A stretch of DNA of 10,204 nt from assembly GCA_039819065.1 (NCBI GenBank), contig JBCBSS010000205.1, positions 1-10,204 on the forward strand, read 5' to 3'. The stretch is from JBCBSS01 sp039819065. GTDB taxonomy: Bacteria > Bacteroidota > Bacteroidia > Cytophagales > Cyclobacteriaceae. Made by a program: the position numbers and the translations under genes. Every line of letters begins with the position of its first letter. Position 1 is the first letter of the stretch. Shown in pieces: positions 1 to 6,899 of this stretch. Below the pieces are notes generated by a model. It did not search any database. It was not told where the DNA came from and saw nothing but the letters and a program-made list of their open reading frames with translations.

Positions 1-189
1 CATAGTTAGGTAGAATACTCCCACAATTAGATTTATAATCATTAAAATGACGTCAAATTGAGTTTTTTCTACTTCCCTAAGTTTTACAATTCCTGCAGAT
101 AAGAAATAAACACCGATAACAATAAACAGCAGTCTGGTGGTTATCGTAGTGAATCGATTGCTTAATTTTAAATAGATAGTCTTGTGCAT
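1..189 (-). CDS. Partial small membrane protein, paralog of the neighbouring gene at 406-876
   Basis: The minus strand is open from an ATG at 189-187 to the window edge, giving 63 residues with no stop. The peptide starts MHKTIYLKLS and holds two hydrophobic stretches, roughly residues 19-34 and 46-62, so it should be an inner-membrane protein with two N-terminal helices. Aligned by eye without gaps to residues 4-65 of the protein encoded at 406-876, about 20 of 62 positions are identical, including KTI, NR, the Gly between the helices, an Asp at the start of helix 2 and the VxYLxM end. The two are therefore likely tandem paralogs on the same strand, about 216 bases apart. The C-terminal part lies outside the window. 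By analogy it would carry a soluble PH-like domain, but that is inference. The function is unknown. Confidence 0.7.
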   Translation of the reverse strand, partial: MHKTIYLKLSNRFTTITTRLLFIVIGVYFLSAGIVKLREVEKTQFDVILMIINLIVGVFYLTM

Positions 190-220
190 AAGCTTAGGTT
201 AAACAGCGCTTTTTACGTCT

Positions 221-228
221 CAAACATA
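221..228 (-). promoter_or_regulatory. Candidate Bacteroidota -7 promoter box
   Basis: Read on the minus strand this is TATGTTTG, a full match to the TAnnTTTG -7 element of Bacteroidota sigma-ABfA promoters. It lies 31 bases upstream of the ATG of the partial membrane protein gene. No good TTG/TTTG -33 element is found at the usual 17-23 base spacing, so the call rests on one short box. Confidence 0.3.
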
Positions 229-385
229 GATTAAAAACATCAAAATGAGATGGTAAGTTTGTTTGATGAAGTCTTTATTGATTCCACCAATGCTTAGAAT
301 CAAGCACATTAATTGACCTTACTCAATTTTCGCATTTCATACTTCTACTGAGGTGTATCAAGTCTTAATTATAGGTCTGATTAGC

Positions 386-400
386 AACAGCTATGCTGTT
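386..400. repeat. Small perfect hairpin downstream of the membrane protein gene
   Basis: AACAGC and GCTGTT form a six-base stem around a TAT loop, just past the TAG stop (408-406) of the minus-strand gene at 406-876. No U-tract follows on the minus strand, so it is at best a weak terminator. It could equally be an mRNA 3' structure within a two-gene transcript reaching the paralog at 1-189. Confidence 0.25.
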
Positions 401-405
401 TAATA

Positions 406-876
406 CTAACCACCTACGACAGTGATATTCCTGAAGCCGGCAAATTCCCTTACCGTTTTCTTGATATCGATAGAAACATCATAAGGAGCAACGTATGACA
501 CCGTTTTTTTCTCCTTTCCTAAAAAGAGGTTAATACGGTAGGGTCTCAATTCGATCTGACTGATCTTATCCCAACTGATGTTTTGCAAAGGCTTGAATAG
601 ATTGACTTTGTAAGCCATTCCGTTTTCATTGAAGGCAATTCTTCGGGCTAATTTAGGATGTTTGCTAAACACCACGTAGCTCATGATAAGATAGATCACT
701 CCTATTGTCAACATTGAAATAGCAAGAACGGCGTCCCATTTACTGTTCACCGGTTCTATGATTCTAATCGTTCCGCTAACTATAAATGATATACTTGCTA
801 ACAGAATGACTATTCTGTTAGCAATGGCTGCTTTTCTATTATTCGTTATCAGAAATATCGTTTTTTCTTTGTTCAT
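406..876 (-). CDS. Small two-helix membrane protein with PH-like C-terminal domain
   Basis: This 156-residue protein begins MNKEKTIFLI at an ATG with an A/C-rich, non-Shine-Dalgarno leader. Two hydrophobic segments at about residues 21-40 and 49-70 form a membrane hairpin. Residues 78-156 are soluble and beta-rich, running from the IAFNENGMAYK stretch through ISWDKISQIELRPYRI to a basic helix (DIKKTVREFAGF). A helical hairpin followed by a module with a W-x-x-I turn resembles the bacterial PH-like membrane proteins common in Bacteroidota. That is recognition by architecture, not by search. No catalytic residues are visible, and a structural or sensory role at the inner membrane is the most one can say. 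The N-terminal half is clearly related to the partial gene at 1-189, suggesting a local duplication. Confidence 0.75.
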   Translation of the reverse strand: MNKEKTIFLITNNRKAAIANRIVILLASISFIVSGTIRIIEPVNSKWDAVLAISMLTIGVIYLIMSYVVFSKHPKLARRIAFNENGMAYKVNLFKPLQNISWDKISQIELRPYRINLFLGKEKKTVSYVAPYDVSIDIKKTVREFAGFRNITVVGG

Positions 877-893
877 AGGTTGTTGTTGTTTTC

Positions 894-918
894 AGAGCAA
901 TTCAACGCTGAATGCTCT
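894..918. repeat. Bulged hairpin in the leader of the membrane protein gene
   Basis: AGAGC-A-ATTCA pairs with TGAAT-GCTCT around an ACGC loop, giving a ten-base stem with one bulged A. It lies 18-42 bases upstream of the ATG of the minus-strand gene, so it would be in its 5' leader if transcription starts further upstream. No U-tract follows on either strand. Confidence 0.3.
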
Positions 919-925
919 TCTAAAG

Positions 926-937
926 TATTGCGCAATA
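926..937. promoter_or_regulatory. 12-base perfect palindrome, possible operator
   Basis: TATTGCGCAATA is self-complementary and sits 50-61 bases upstream of the minus-strand ATG at 876, in a plausible promoter position. A dimeric regulator site is possible, but a palindrome of this length in AT-rich DNA may be chance. No second copy was seen in the gap. Confidence 0.2.
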
Positions 938-1309
938 TATCACAGCTGCATGAGTACTAGAAACTTTTTTTGTGTGATCGGCAGTAGCATGCTGGGATAT
1001 TCAAAAGGTAATAAGCTGGTTCTAGTGTGATACTATTTTGGCAAGCTCTTCAAAAGCTGTCGTTATGAAAATTGCAAAATCATAGGGTTGAAGATTACCG
1101 ACATTATGGGATTCTCAATAGAGCAAATCTTTGATTGTCATATTCTTCACAAACAATCTTGAAGCAGCGGCCTCTCGTCTTGTTTAAGTCACCTTAAAAC
1201 ACTATTTTACTCAAACGAAGTCGGCGCTACCACCACCTTTCAGTCGCCCTTCTCCCGGACGAGATAAAACTATGATTACAATATATTTTCATTATAACCC
1301 TAAAACCAA

Positions 1310-1816
1310 ATGTCAGTTCCCATTAAAGTAAAAGTCAATGGCAAAGAGTACAGCCATAGCGTGGAGGGTAGAACATTATTGGTGCACTACCTACGTGATG
1401 AGTTGCGGCTCACCGGCACTCATGTAGGTTGTGATACCACTAGTTGTGGAGCGTGTACCGTAATAGTCGACGGCAAAGCCGTGAAATCCTGCAACGTGCT
1501 TGCCGTCCAATGTGATGATGCAGAAGTAACTACAGTAGAAGGGCTTTCTGAAGCTGGAAACCTTCATCCACTACAAGAGGGCTTCAAGGAAGAGCATGGT
1601 CTTCAGTGCGGTTTTTGTACGCCGGGCATGATCATGACCGCGGTAGAATTGCTAGAAAGAAACCCCAACCCAACCGATAAGGAAATAAGAGAAGGACTAG
1701 AAGGTAACTATTGCCGCTGTACCGGATATCACAATATTGTAAAAGCCATTCAATTCGCTGCCGCAAAAATGCGTGGGCAAGAACAGCCATTAGAAAAGGA
1801 GGTGGCTCATGGGTAA
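1310..1816 (+). CDS. coxS: Form II CO dehydrogenase-type molybdenum hydroxylase, small 2Fe-2S subunit
   Basis: At 168 residues this is the usual length for the electron-transfer subunit of the xanthine oxidase / CO dehydrogenase family. The N-terminal ferredoxin-like domain carries C41, C46, C49 and C61 (CX4CX2CX11C), the plant-type 2Fe-2S site. The C-terminal helical domain carries C100, C103, C135 and C137 (CX2CX31CXC), the second 2Fe-2S site next to the molybdopterin. Q99 before CGFCTPG is the usual cofactor-contacting Gln. In the cytoplasmic S-L-M complex these clusters pass electrons from the molybdenum centre to FAD. The ATG at 1310 gives the expected MxxPIKVKVNG start and has an A-rich leader without a Shine-Dalgarno site. 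The stop overlaps the start of coxL by 8 bases. By sequence alone the subunit could belong to another hydroxylase; the coxL partner decides the name. Confidence 0.93.
   Translation: MSVPIKVKVNGKEYSHSVEGRTLLVHYLRDELRLTGTHVGCDTTSCGACTVIVDGKAVKSCNVLAVQCDDAEVTTVEGLSEAGNLHPLQEGFKEEHGLQCGFCTPGMIMTAVELLERNPNPTDKEIREGLEGNYCRCTGYHNIVKAIQFAAAKMRGQEQPLEKEVAHG
1796..1803 (+). promoter_or_regulatory. Strong Shine-Dalgarno site for coxL inside coxS
   Basis: AAGGAGGT lies 5 bases before the ATG at 1809 and inside the last codons of coxS. This near-perfect anti-16S match fixes the coxL start and implies translational coupling. It contrasts with the first gene of the operon, which has no such site. Confidence 0.75.
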
Positions 1817-4199
1817 TTTAATTGGTCAATCCGTCAAAAGGGTAGAAGATCAGCGGTTCATTACTGGAAAGGGTAATTATACCGATGATATCGTACTTCC
1901 CCGAATGACTTACGGCTATATTCTACGAGGCAATATGGCGCATGCCAAAATCAATGATATTGATGTTTCTGCTGCCAAGGCCCATCCTGGTGTAGTAGCT
2001 GTTTTTACGGGTAAAGACATCGCCGATTCTGGCGTAAATGGCATACCATGCGGCTGGCAAGTAGACTTCAAGAATGGTGATACCATGAAAGAGCCTGCAC
2101 ATCCCATGTTGGTAGCCGATAAAGTAAGGTATATGGGCGACGGTGTAGCCATCGTCATTGCGGAAAGTAAAGAAATAGCGAAGGACGCTGCTGAGCTCAT
2201 TGTAGTCGATTACGAAGAGCTCGATGCTGTGGTGAACGCCAAAGAGGCCACCCAAGAAGGTGCTCCCTTAGTGCACGACGAGGCACCTCTCAATAAAAGC
2301 TTTGATTGGGGGCTTGGTGATGCAGAAGCCACTGCTGAAGCGCTAGCCAATGCGCACCACGTCACCACTTTAGAATTCACCAATCAGCGGCTTATCCCCA
2401 ACGCCATAGAACCCCGTAGCGCCATTGGTCACTATGAGGTACAAAACGATCGCTACACATTATACACTACTTCTCAGAACCCGCACTTGACAAGGCTTTT
2501 AATGAGTGCCTTTGTGCTGGGTATTCCAGAGCATAAAGTCAGGGTGGTTTCGCCCGATGTAGGTGGTGGTTTTGGTAGTAAGATATTCCACTATGCCGAA
2601 GAGGCACTGGTCACTTGGTGCTCTAAACAATTGGAACGGCCAGTGAAGTGGACCGCAGAGCGCTCAGAAAGCTTTATGACTGATGCACATGGTCGTGACC
2701 ATGTTACCAAAGCAGAAATGGGCTTTGATGCAGATGGTAAGATAGTAGGTCTTAGGGCCATCACGTACGCGAACCTTGGTGCATACTTATCGACTTTTGC
2801 GCCAGCCGTTCCCACTTATCTGCATGGTACGCTTCTACAAGGGTTATATACCACTCCAGCTATTTATGTAGATGTGACAGGTGTTTTCACCCACACTACT
2901 CCCGTAGATGCCTATCGAGGCGCAGGAAGGCCTGAAGCCACCTACTTACTAGAGCGCTTATTAGACTTGGCTGCTTTAGAAATGAAGGTTGATCCTGCGG
3001 AACTGAGATTGAAGAATTTCATTCCTCCTTTCGATGGCGTCGACGAACCAGGGTATCAGACACAGGTGGCCTTACAATATGATAGCGGTAATTATGAGCC
3101 TGTACTAAAACGCGCCATGGAAATGGTGGGTTACGAAGCTTTCCGTGAAGAACAAGCCAAAGCCCGCGAAGAAGGCCGTCTTTTGGGTATTGGTTTTTCT
3201 ACCTATATAGAGGCTTGTGGTATTGCGCCATCTGCTGTTGTGGGTGCGCTTGGTGCTAGAGCTGGGCTTTTTGAGTCTGCCCAGGTGAGGGTTCAACCAA
3301 CTGGGAAGGTCAGTGTATATTCCGGATCTCATTCTCATGGACAAGGACACGAAACGACCTTTGCACAAGTTGTAGCTGATAAATTCGGTATTCCACTAGA
3401 AGATGTAGAGATCGTACATGGTGACTCTGAAGCTGTGGCATTTGGAATGGGAACTTACGGTTCCAGAAGTCTTGCCGTGGGCGGTAGTGCTATCGTAAAG
3501 AGTATTGACAAAGTAATAGAAAAAGGCGCTAAGATCGCCGCTCACAAACTAGAAGCAGCGATTGAGGATATAGAATTCGCTGAAGGAAAATGGACGGTCA
3601 AGGGAACTGACAAATCCATCGCTTTTGGTGATGTAGCACTGACTGCATATGTGCCTCATGATTATCCAGAGGGCGTAGAGCCTGGATTGGACTTCTCTAG
3701 CTTTTATGACCCTACCAACTTCACCTACCCATTCGGTGCACACATTGCAGTCGTCGAAGTAGACAGGGATACCGGTAAAGTAGAGCTCAAACGATTCGTC
3801 GCCTGCGATGATGTCGGGAATGTGATCAATCCCATGATCGTGGATGGACAAATCCATGGTGGTATAGCTCAAGGTGTAGGACAAGCCCTTTTCGAAGGTG
3901 CTATCTATGACGAGTCAGGGCAGTTGCTCAGTGGCTCCTACATGGACTATACCATGCCAAGAGCTGATGATCTGCCTGACTTTGAAGTAGATAGAAAGGT
4001 GACACCATGTCCTCACAACCCACTTGGGGTAAAAGGTGCAGGTGAGGCTGGAACCATTGGTTCTACCCCGGCTGTGGTCAATGCAGTTATTGATGCGCTA
4101 GCACCATTTCATGTAAAAGATATTGATATGCCGCTTACTCCGGAAAGGGTTTGGCGCGCTATGCAACCTAAAACTAACGGAAGGGAGGTACACTCATGA
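1809..4199 (+). CDS. coxL: Form II CO dehydrogenase-type molybdenum hydroxylase, large molybdopterin subunit
   Basis: This 796-residue catalytic subunit holds the molybdopterin cofactor. Visible landmarks are the N-terminal GQSVKRVEDQRFITGKGNY start typical of the family, the GGGFGSK loop (252-258), the active-site loop AYRGAGR (368-374), HSHGQGHETT (508-517), the QIHGGIAQGVGQ cofactor motif (681-692) and VKGAGEAG with the catalytic base E746. The AYRGAGR loop is the signature of form II. Form I enzymes have AYxCSFR, whose Cys binds copper, so the Mo-Cu centre of classical CO dehydrogenase is not expected here. Some form II enzymes have been linked to CO oxidation, but other aldehyde or N-heterocycle substrates are possible. 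There is no Tat signal, so the enzyme is cytoplasmic. The start is fixed by a strong Shine-Dalgarno site and an 8-base overlap with coxS; the stop overlaps coxM as ATGA. Confidence 0.93.
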   Translation: MGNLIGQSVKRVEDQRFITGKGNYTDDIVLPRMTYGYILRGNMAHAKINDIDVSAAKAHPGVVAVFTGKDIADSGVNGIPCGWQVDFKNGDTMKEPAHPMLVADKVRYMGDGVAIVIAESKEIAKDAAELIVVDYEELDAVVNAKEATQEGAPLVHDEAPLNKSFDWGLGDAEATAEALANAHHVTTLEFTNQRLIPNAIEPRSAIGHYEVQNDRYTLYTTSQNPHLTRLLMSAFVLGIPEHKVRVVSPDVGGGFGSKIFHYAEEALVTWCSKQLERPVKWTAERSESFMTDAHGRDHVTKAEMGFDADGKIVGLRAITYANLGAYLSTFAPAVPTYLHGTLLQGLYTTPAIYVDVTGVFTHTTPVDAYRGAGRPEATYLLERLLDLAALEMKVDPAELRLKNFIPPFDGVDEPGYQTQVALQYDSGNYEPVLKRAMEMVGYEAFREEQAKAREEGRLLGIGFSTYIEACGIAPSAVVGALGARAGLFESAQVRVQPTGKVSVYSGSHSHGQGHETTFAQVVADKFGIPLEDVEIVHGDSEAVAFGMGTYGSRSLAVGGSAIVKSIDKVIEKGAKIAAHKLEAAIEDIEFAEGKWTVKGTDKSIAFGDVALTAYVPHDYPEGVEPGLDFSSFYDPTNFTYPFGAHIAVVEVDRDTGKVELKRFVACDDVGNVINPMIVDGQIHGGIAQGVGQALFEGAIYDESGQLLSGSYMDYTMPRADDLPDFEVDRKVTPCPHNPLGVKGAGEAGTIGSTPAVVNAVIDALAPFHVKDIDMPLTPERVWRAMQPKTNGREVHS
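4182..4189 (+). promoter_or_regulatory. Shine-Dalgarno site for coxM inside coxL
   Basis: AGGGAGGT lies 6 bases before the coxM ATG at 4196, within the last codons of coxL. Together with the ATGA stop-start overlap (4196-4199) it indicates coupled translation of the L and M subunits, fitting their fixed stoichiometry. Confidence 0.65.
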
Positions 4200-5044
4200 T
4201 TCCTAATGCATTCGAATACCAACGCGCAAGTTCAGTAGAAGACGCCCTCAATCTACTTCATGAAAATGGAGATGAGGCCAAGTTACTGGCTGGAGGTCAT
4301 AGCTTGTTACCTGCCATGCGCCTGAGATTGAATGAGCCCGAAAAGCTCATCGATATCAGTAGAATTCCAGAATTAAGATACATCGAAGAGCGGGACGGCT
4401 TCATCACTATTGGTGCCGCCACTACGCACGATGATATAGAACATTCGGATCTCATCAAGTCGCACTTACCGATGATGACCGAGGCCGCTGGGCTGATCGG
4501 AGATCAACAGGTGCGCAATAAAGGAACCATCGGTGGTAGCATCGCCCATGCTGATCCGGCTGCTGACTGGCCTGCTTCTTTACTAGCTGCTGAAGCTGAG
4601 ATCACAGTCAAAAGTGTGAACGGTAGCCGTACCATTTCCGCTGCTAATTTCTTTCATGGCTTATATATGACGGATTTAGCTGAGAATGAGTTGATCACAG
4701 AGATCAGGTTGCCTATTCCTGCTGCTGGAACCAGAAGCACTTATGTTAAGTTCATGCAGCCCGCTTCAAGATTTGCCATCGTAGGTTGTGCGGCTATCGT
4801 TAGTGGCAACGGAACTGCTGATAAAGTGAGAGTGGCATTCACCGGAGTCTCAGCCAAGCCATATCGAGCAACAGGCATAGAAAACGCACTACAAGGTAAT
4901 GCGGTCAATGCTGATAGTATAGCAAGTGCCGTTACCTCAGCTACGGATGGTATTGATCCCTTAAGCGATCACTTCGCTTCGGAAGACTATCGCAGACACT
5001 TAGCCAAAGTATTCGCCGGAAGAGCACTAAACGCCATTGCATAA
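4196..5044 (+). CDS. coxM: Form II CO dehydrogenase-type molybdenum hydroxylase, medium FAD subunit
   Basis: At 282 residues this has the normal size of the FAD-binding subunit. The two FAD pyrophosphate motifs are AGGHS at residues 32-36 and TIGG at 111-114, the same positions reported for the CoxM subunit of Oligotropha CO dehydrogenase. The conserved QVRNKGTIGGSIAHADPAAD stretch (105-124) follows the family pattern. The C-terminal CO_deh_flav_C-like domain begins near residue 175 and includes the FTGVSAKPYRA stretch (residues 220-230). The protein takes electrons from the CoxS clusters and delivers them to a quinone or other acceptor. It is the last gene of the tightly overlapped S-L-M block and is followed 36 bases later by a strong intrinsic terminator, so coxD and coxE are probably not on the main transcript. 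Confidence 0.93.
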   Translation: MIPNAFEYQRASSVEDALNLLHENGDEAKLLAGGHSLLPAMRLRLNEPEKLIDISRIPELRYIEERDGFITIGAATTHDDIEHSDLIKSHLPMMTEAAGLIGDQQVRNKGTIGGSIAHADPAADWPASLLAAEAEITVKSVNGSRTISAANFFHGLYMTDLAENELITEIRLPIPAAGTRSTYVKFMQPASRFAIVGCAAIVSGNGTADKVRVAFTGVSAKPYRATGIENALQGNAVNADSIASAVTSATDGIDPLSDHFASEDYRRHLAKVFAGRALNAIA

Positions 5045-5079
5045 GTCATTATGTCGTAGATGAGTTGGCCAACAAATAG

Positions 5080-5110
5080 AAAGGTGGGAGTGATCACTTC
5101 CACCTTTTTT
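5080..5110 (+). terminator. Rho-independent terminator of coxSLM
   Basis: AAAGGTGGGAGTGA pairs with TCACTTCCACCTTT as a near-perfect 14-base inverted repeat with one G-T wobble, centred on TGATCA. It runs into a seven-T tract (5104-5110). It lies 36 bases after the coxM stop and should end transcription of the operon strongly. Confidence 0.85.
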
Positions 5111-5120
5111 ATGGCTTTTA

Positions 5121-5393
5121 TTAGATATGAGATGTTAGACATGAGATATGAGACTTTTATGTATCTCAAAGTTCTGGCTGTCTTTGCGAGGAGGCACGAC
5201 GAAGCAATCTAGTAGCTATTAGAAAACAGAAATAAATAGAAATAGATAGAAACACCTAGAAATAGGAAGTTAGAATCTTTATGCCAGATATTGCCTACTG
5301 CCGATTGTGGACTGCCTACTAACCAAGTCCTTCTGGAAGAAACTTATTAGGGGTTAAGCGCGATATTAACCTATGTATATATAATCAATTGAT
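5121..5393 (+). repeat. Composite intergenic repeat, copy 1
   Basis: The unit has four blocks in order: a purine-rich GATATGAGA/GTTAGAC degenerate leader (5121-5154); an imperfect palindrome GGCTGTCTTTGCGAGGAGG...GAAGCAATC (5176-5209); A-rich AGAAATA repeats (5220-5267); and a conserved tail from TTCTGGAAGAAACTTATTAG to the palindrome ATCAATTGAT (5331-5393). An 8-base direct repeat TGCCTACT (5292-5299, 5313-5320) lies between the last two. The same blocks recur at 5490-5678 and, partly, 6615-6840. No gene is seen in it. Confidence 0.75.
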
Positions 5394-5449
5394 AATATTA
5401 GCTATTGGAAACTAGAGGTCGGAATAAGTATTAGGTCGTTATATTGCCA

Positions 5450-5465
5450 TTTGTGGAGACACAAA
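5450..5465. repeat. Short hairpin with GNRA-type loop between repeat copies
   Basis: TTTGTG and CACAAA form a perfect six-base stem around GAGA, a GNRA tetraloop if transcribed on the plus strand. It lies between composite copies 1 and 2. A degenerate relative (TTTGTGTGGAACA) occurs in copy 3 near 6748-6761, suggesting it is another small repeat of the same mosaic. Confidence 0.35.
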
Positions 5466-5489
5466 CGGCGGCTAGAAAACTTTCATTCT

Positions 5490-5678
5490 GGCTGTCATTG
5501 CGAGGAGGAACGACGAAGCAAACCAGTAGTTATTAGAAAACAGAAATAAGTAGAATTAGGTAGAAGTAAATAGAAATAGATGCTGGATGAAAGGAACCTA
5601 TCTCGTTTGTCGTCTTTCTGGAAGAAACTTATTAGAGGTTAAGCACGATATTAGCGAATGTATATATAATCAATTGAT
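5490..5678 (+). repeat. Composite intergenic repeat, copy 2
   Basis: This copy has the palindromic block GGCTGTCATTGCGAGGAGG...GAAGCAA (5490-5521), then the same GTTATTAGAAAACAGAAATA A-rich stretch as copy 1, then the conserved tail (5616-5678) ending in TATATATAATCAATTGAT. The tail differs from that of copy 1 at only a few positions over 63 bases. The purine-rich leader is absent. The copy ends 42 bases before the coxD ATG, so it overlaps any coxD promoter. Confidence 0.75.
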
Positions 5679-5720
5679 AGCAGTCTTGACGATTAATATC
5701 ATAGACATAAACAAATCCAA

Positions 5721-6614
5721 ATGATTCAAAACGAAGAGCTGAATCGCATTACAAACCTATTAGCTGAACAGAGCTACATAGCTGATAACCAAATTGCTAT
5801 GTCTGTCTTCCTGGCAGCGAAGCTGAACAAACCGCTGTTGGTGGAAGGGCCGGCGGGTGTTGGCAAGACGGAAATAGCCAAGGTGCTTTCAGCTGCTCAT
5901 GATACAGAATTGATCAGGTTGCAGTGCTATGAAGGTCTGGATGCTTATCAAGCACTTTATGAATGGAACTACCAGCGGCAGTTGCTTCATCTGAAAATGG
6001 AAGAGGGTGCAGAAACATCACTTGAGGAGAAAGAAGCCACTATTTTCAGCGATAAGTTCTTGCTGAAACGGCCACTACTACAAGCCATTACCAGAGAAAA
6101 ACCGGTGGTACTGTTGATCGACGAGGTCGATCGAGCTGATATAGAATTTGAAAGCTTCTTATTGGAAATTCTATCTGACTGGCAAGTATCCATTCCGGAG
6201 ATAGGCACGATTAAAGCTAAGAGTATCCCAATGGTAGTGCTTACCAGTAATCGGGTGAGAGAACTTTCCGAAGCACTTCGAAGAAGGTGTCTATACCTTT
6301 GGATAGACTATCCCGACTTTGAAAAGGAAGTAGCCATAGTCAAGCAGAAAGTGCCGAACATAGATCAACAACTAGCTGAACAGATCAGTGCTTTCATGCA
6401 GGAAGTCAGACAGTTAAGATTAGAAAAGACTCCCGGTATCGCAGAAACACTAGACTGGGCAACCGCACTTTGTGAGCTTCATTTGACTCACCTCGATCAG
6501 GAATTAGTCGAGTCCACACTGGGCATCGTCCTGAAAGACTGGAAAGACATACGACAAGCCCAGGATTCACTTTCAGAGCTGTTCGAGAAGACGGGAGTGA
6601 GGTTGAAAGTGTGA
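5721..6614 (+). CDS. coxD: MoxR-family AAA+ ATPase, CoxD-type cofactor maturation chaperone
   Basis: This 297-residue AAA+ ATPase has Walker A GPAGVGKT (43-50), Walker B VVLLIDEVD (129-137, D134/E135), sensor 1 in VVLTSNR (N177) and arginines in EALRRRC (185-190) where arginine fingers occur. Its PGIAETLDWATAL (238-250) matches the sensor-2 helix of MoxR proteins. In Oligotropha, CoxD is a membrane-associated chaperone needed, with CoxE, to complete the sulfurated Mo-Cu centre of CO dehydrogenase. Here, with a form II enzyme, it more likely helps sulfurate or insert the molybdenum cofactor. The ATG at 5721 has an A-rich AAATCCAA leader and no Shine-Dalgarno site. It lies 676 bases after coxM and beyond the terminator, so it probably has its own promoter. 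A general MoxR role is the alternative. Confidence 0.85.
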   Translation: MIQNEELNRITNLLAEQSYIADNQIAMSVFLAAKLNKPLLVEGPAGVGKTEIAKVLSAAHDTELIRLQCYEGLDAYQALYEWNYQRQLLHLKMEEGAETSLEEKEATIFSDKFLLKRPLLQAITREKPVVLLIDEVDRADIEFESFLLEILSDWQVSIPEIGTIKAKSIPMVVLTSNRVRELSEALRRRCLYLWIDYPDFEKEVAIVKQKVPNIDQQLAEQISAFMQEVRQLRLEKTPGIAETLDWATALCELHLTHLDQELVESTLGIVLKDWKDIRQAQDSLSELFEKTGVRLKV

Positions 6615-6840
6615 TTAGATATGAGAAATAAGACATAAGAAGTAAGACAAAAGACTGATAATTTTAATCGGGGCTGTCATTGCGAGGAGGAACGACGAAG
6701 CAATCCCTTAGTTATGAGTAGGCATTTGACAACTGGCATTAGGTAAATTTGTGTGGAACATATCTACTTCGTCCTTCTGAAAGAATCTTATTAGAGGTTA
6801 AGCACGACCTTGCCGAATGTACATATCATCAATTGATGAT
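6615..6840 (+). repeat. Composite intergenic repeat, copy 3
   Basis: The repeat begins immediately after the coxD TGA with the purine-rich leader TTAGATATGAGAAATAAGAC (6615-6655). Next come the palindromic block GGCTGTCATTGCGAGGAGG...GAAGCAATC (6672-6705) and the conserved tail from TTCTGAAAGAATCTTATTAG (6775) to ATCAATTGATGAT at 6840. The A-rich middle block of copies 1 and 2 is missing. It lies in the coxD-coxE gap, in the same orientation as the other copies. Confidence 0.7.
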
Positions 6841-6843
6841 ATG
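6821..6843. repeat. 22-base perfect palindrome, left copy of a 21-base direct repeat
   Basis: The half-site CATATCATCAA (6822-6832) is followed directly by its reverse complement (6833-6843), so the palindrome is perfect over 22 bases. Bases 6821-6841 are repeated exactly at 6975-6995. The core ATCAATTGAT also ends the tails of composite copies 1 (5384-5393) and 2 (5669-5678). Confidence 0.8.
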
Positions 6844-6899
6844 GTTCGGTGTTCTAAGCTTGAATTTGTGCTTTTCATGTCTCTGCCTCATTTCTGTGC

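Larger units (their letters stand above)
877..1309. other. 433-base divergent intergenic region upstream of coxS
   Basis: This gap separates the minus-strand membrane gene from coxS and must hold both their promoters. It contains a bulged hairpin (894-918), a 12-base palindrome (926-937) and a 6-base inverted repeat GATTGT/ACAATC around 1133-1158. I find no convincing TAnnTTTG box for coxS; the nearest is TATATTTT about 20 bases before the ATG. A plus-strand open frame at 758-1030 overlaps the membrane gene and has no protein-like features. No RNA gene was recognised. Confidence 0.5.

Noticed and set aside
758..1030. Plus-strand open frame of 90 codons upstream of coxS
   Set aside because: Its first half is antisense to the membrane protein gene, and the rest crosses the hairpin and palindrome of the divergent gap. 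The composition does not look like a real protein.
1916..3884. Several minus-strand open frames inside coxL (e.g. 1923-2255, 3549-3884)
   Set aside because: They lie opposite a clearly conserved long gene, show no motifs, and are shadows of its codon pattern.
4987..5169. Minus-strand open frame of 60 codons over the coxM end and terminator
   Set aside because: It spans the coxM 3' end, the terminator stem and the repeat leader, so it is not an independent gene.
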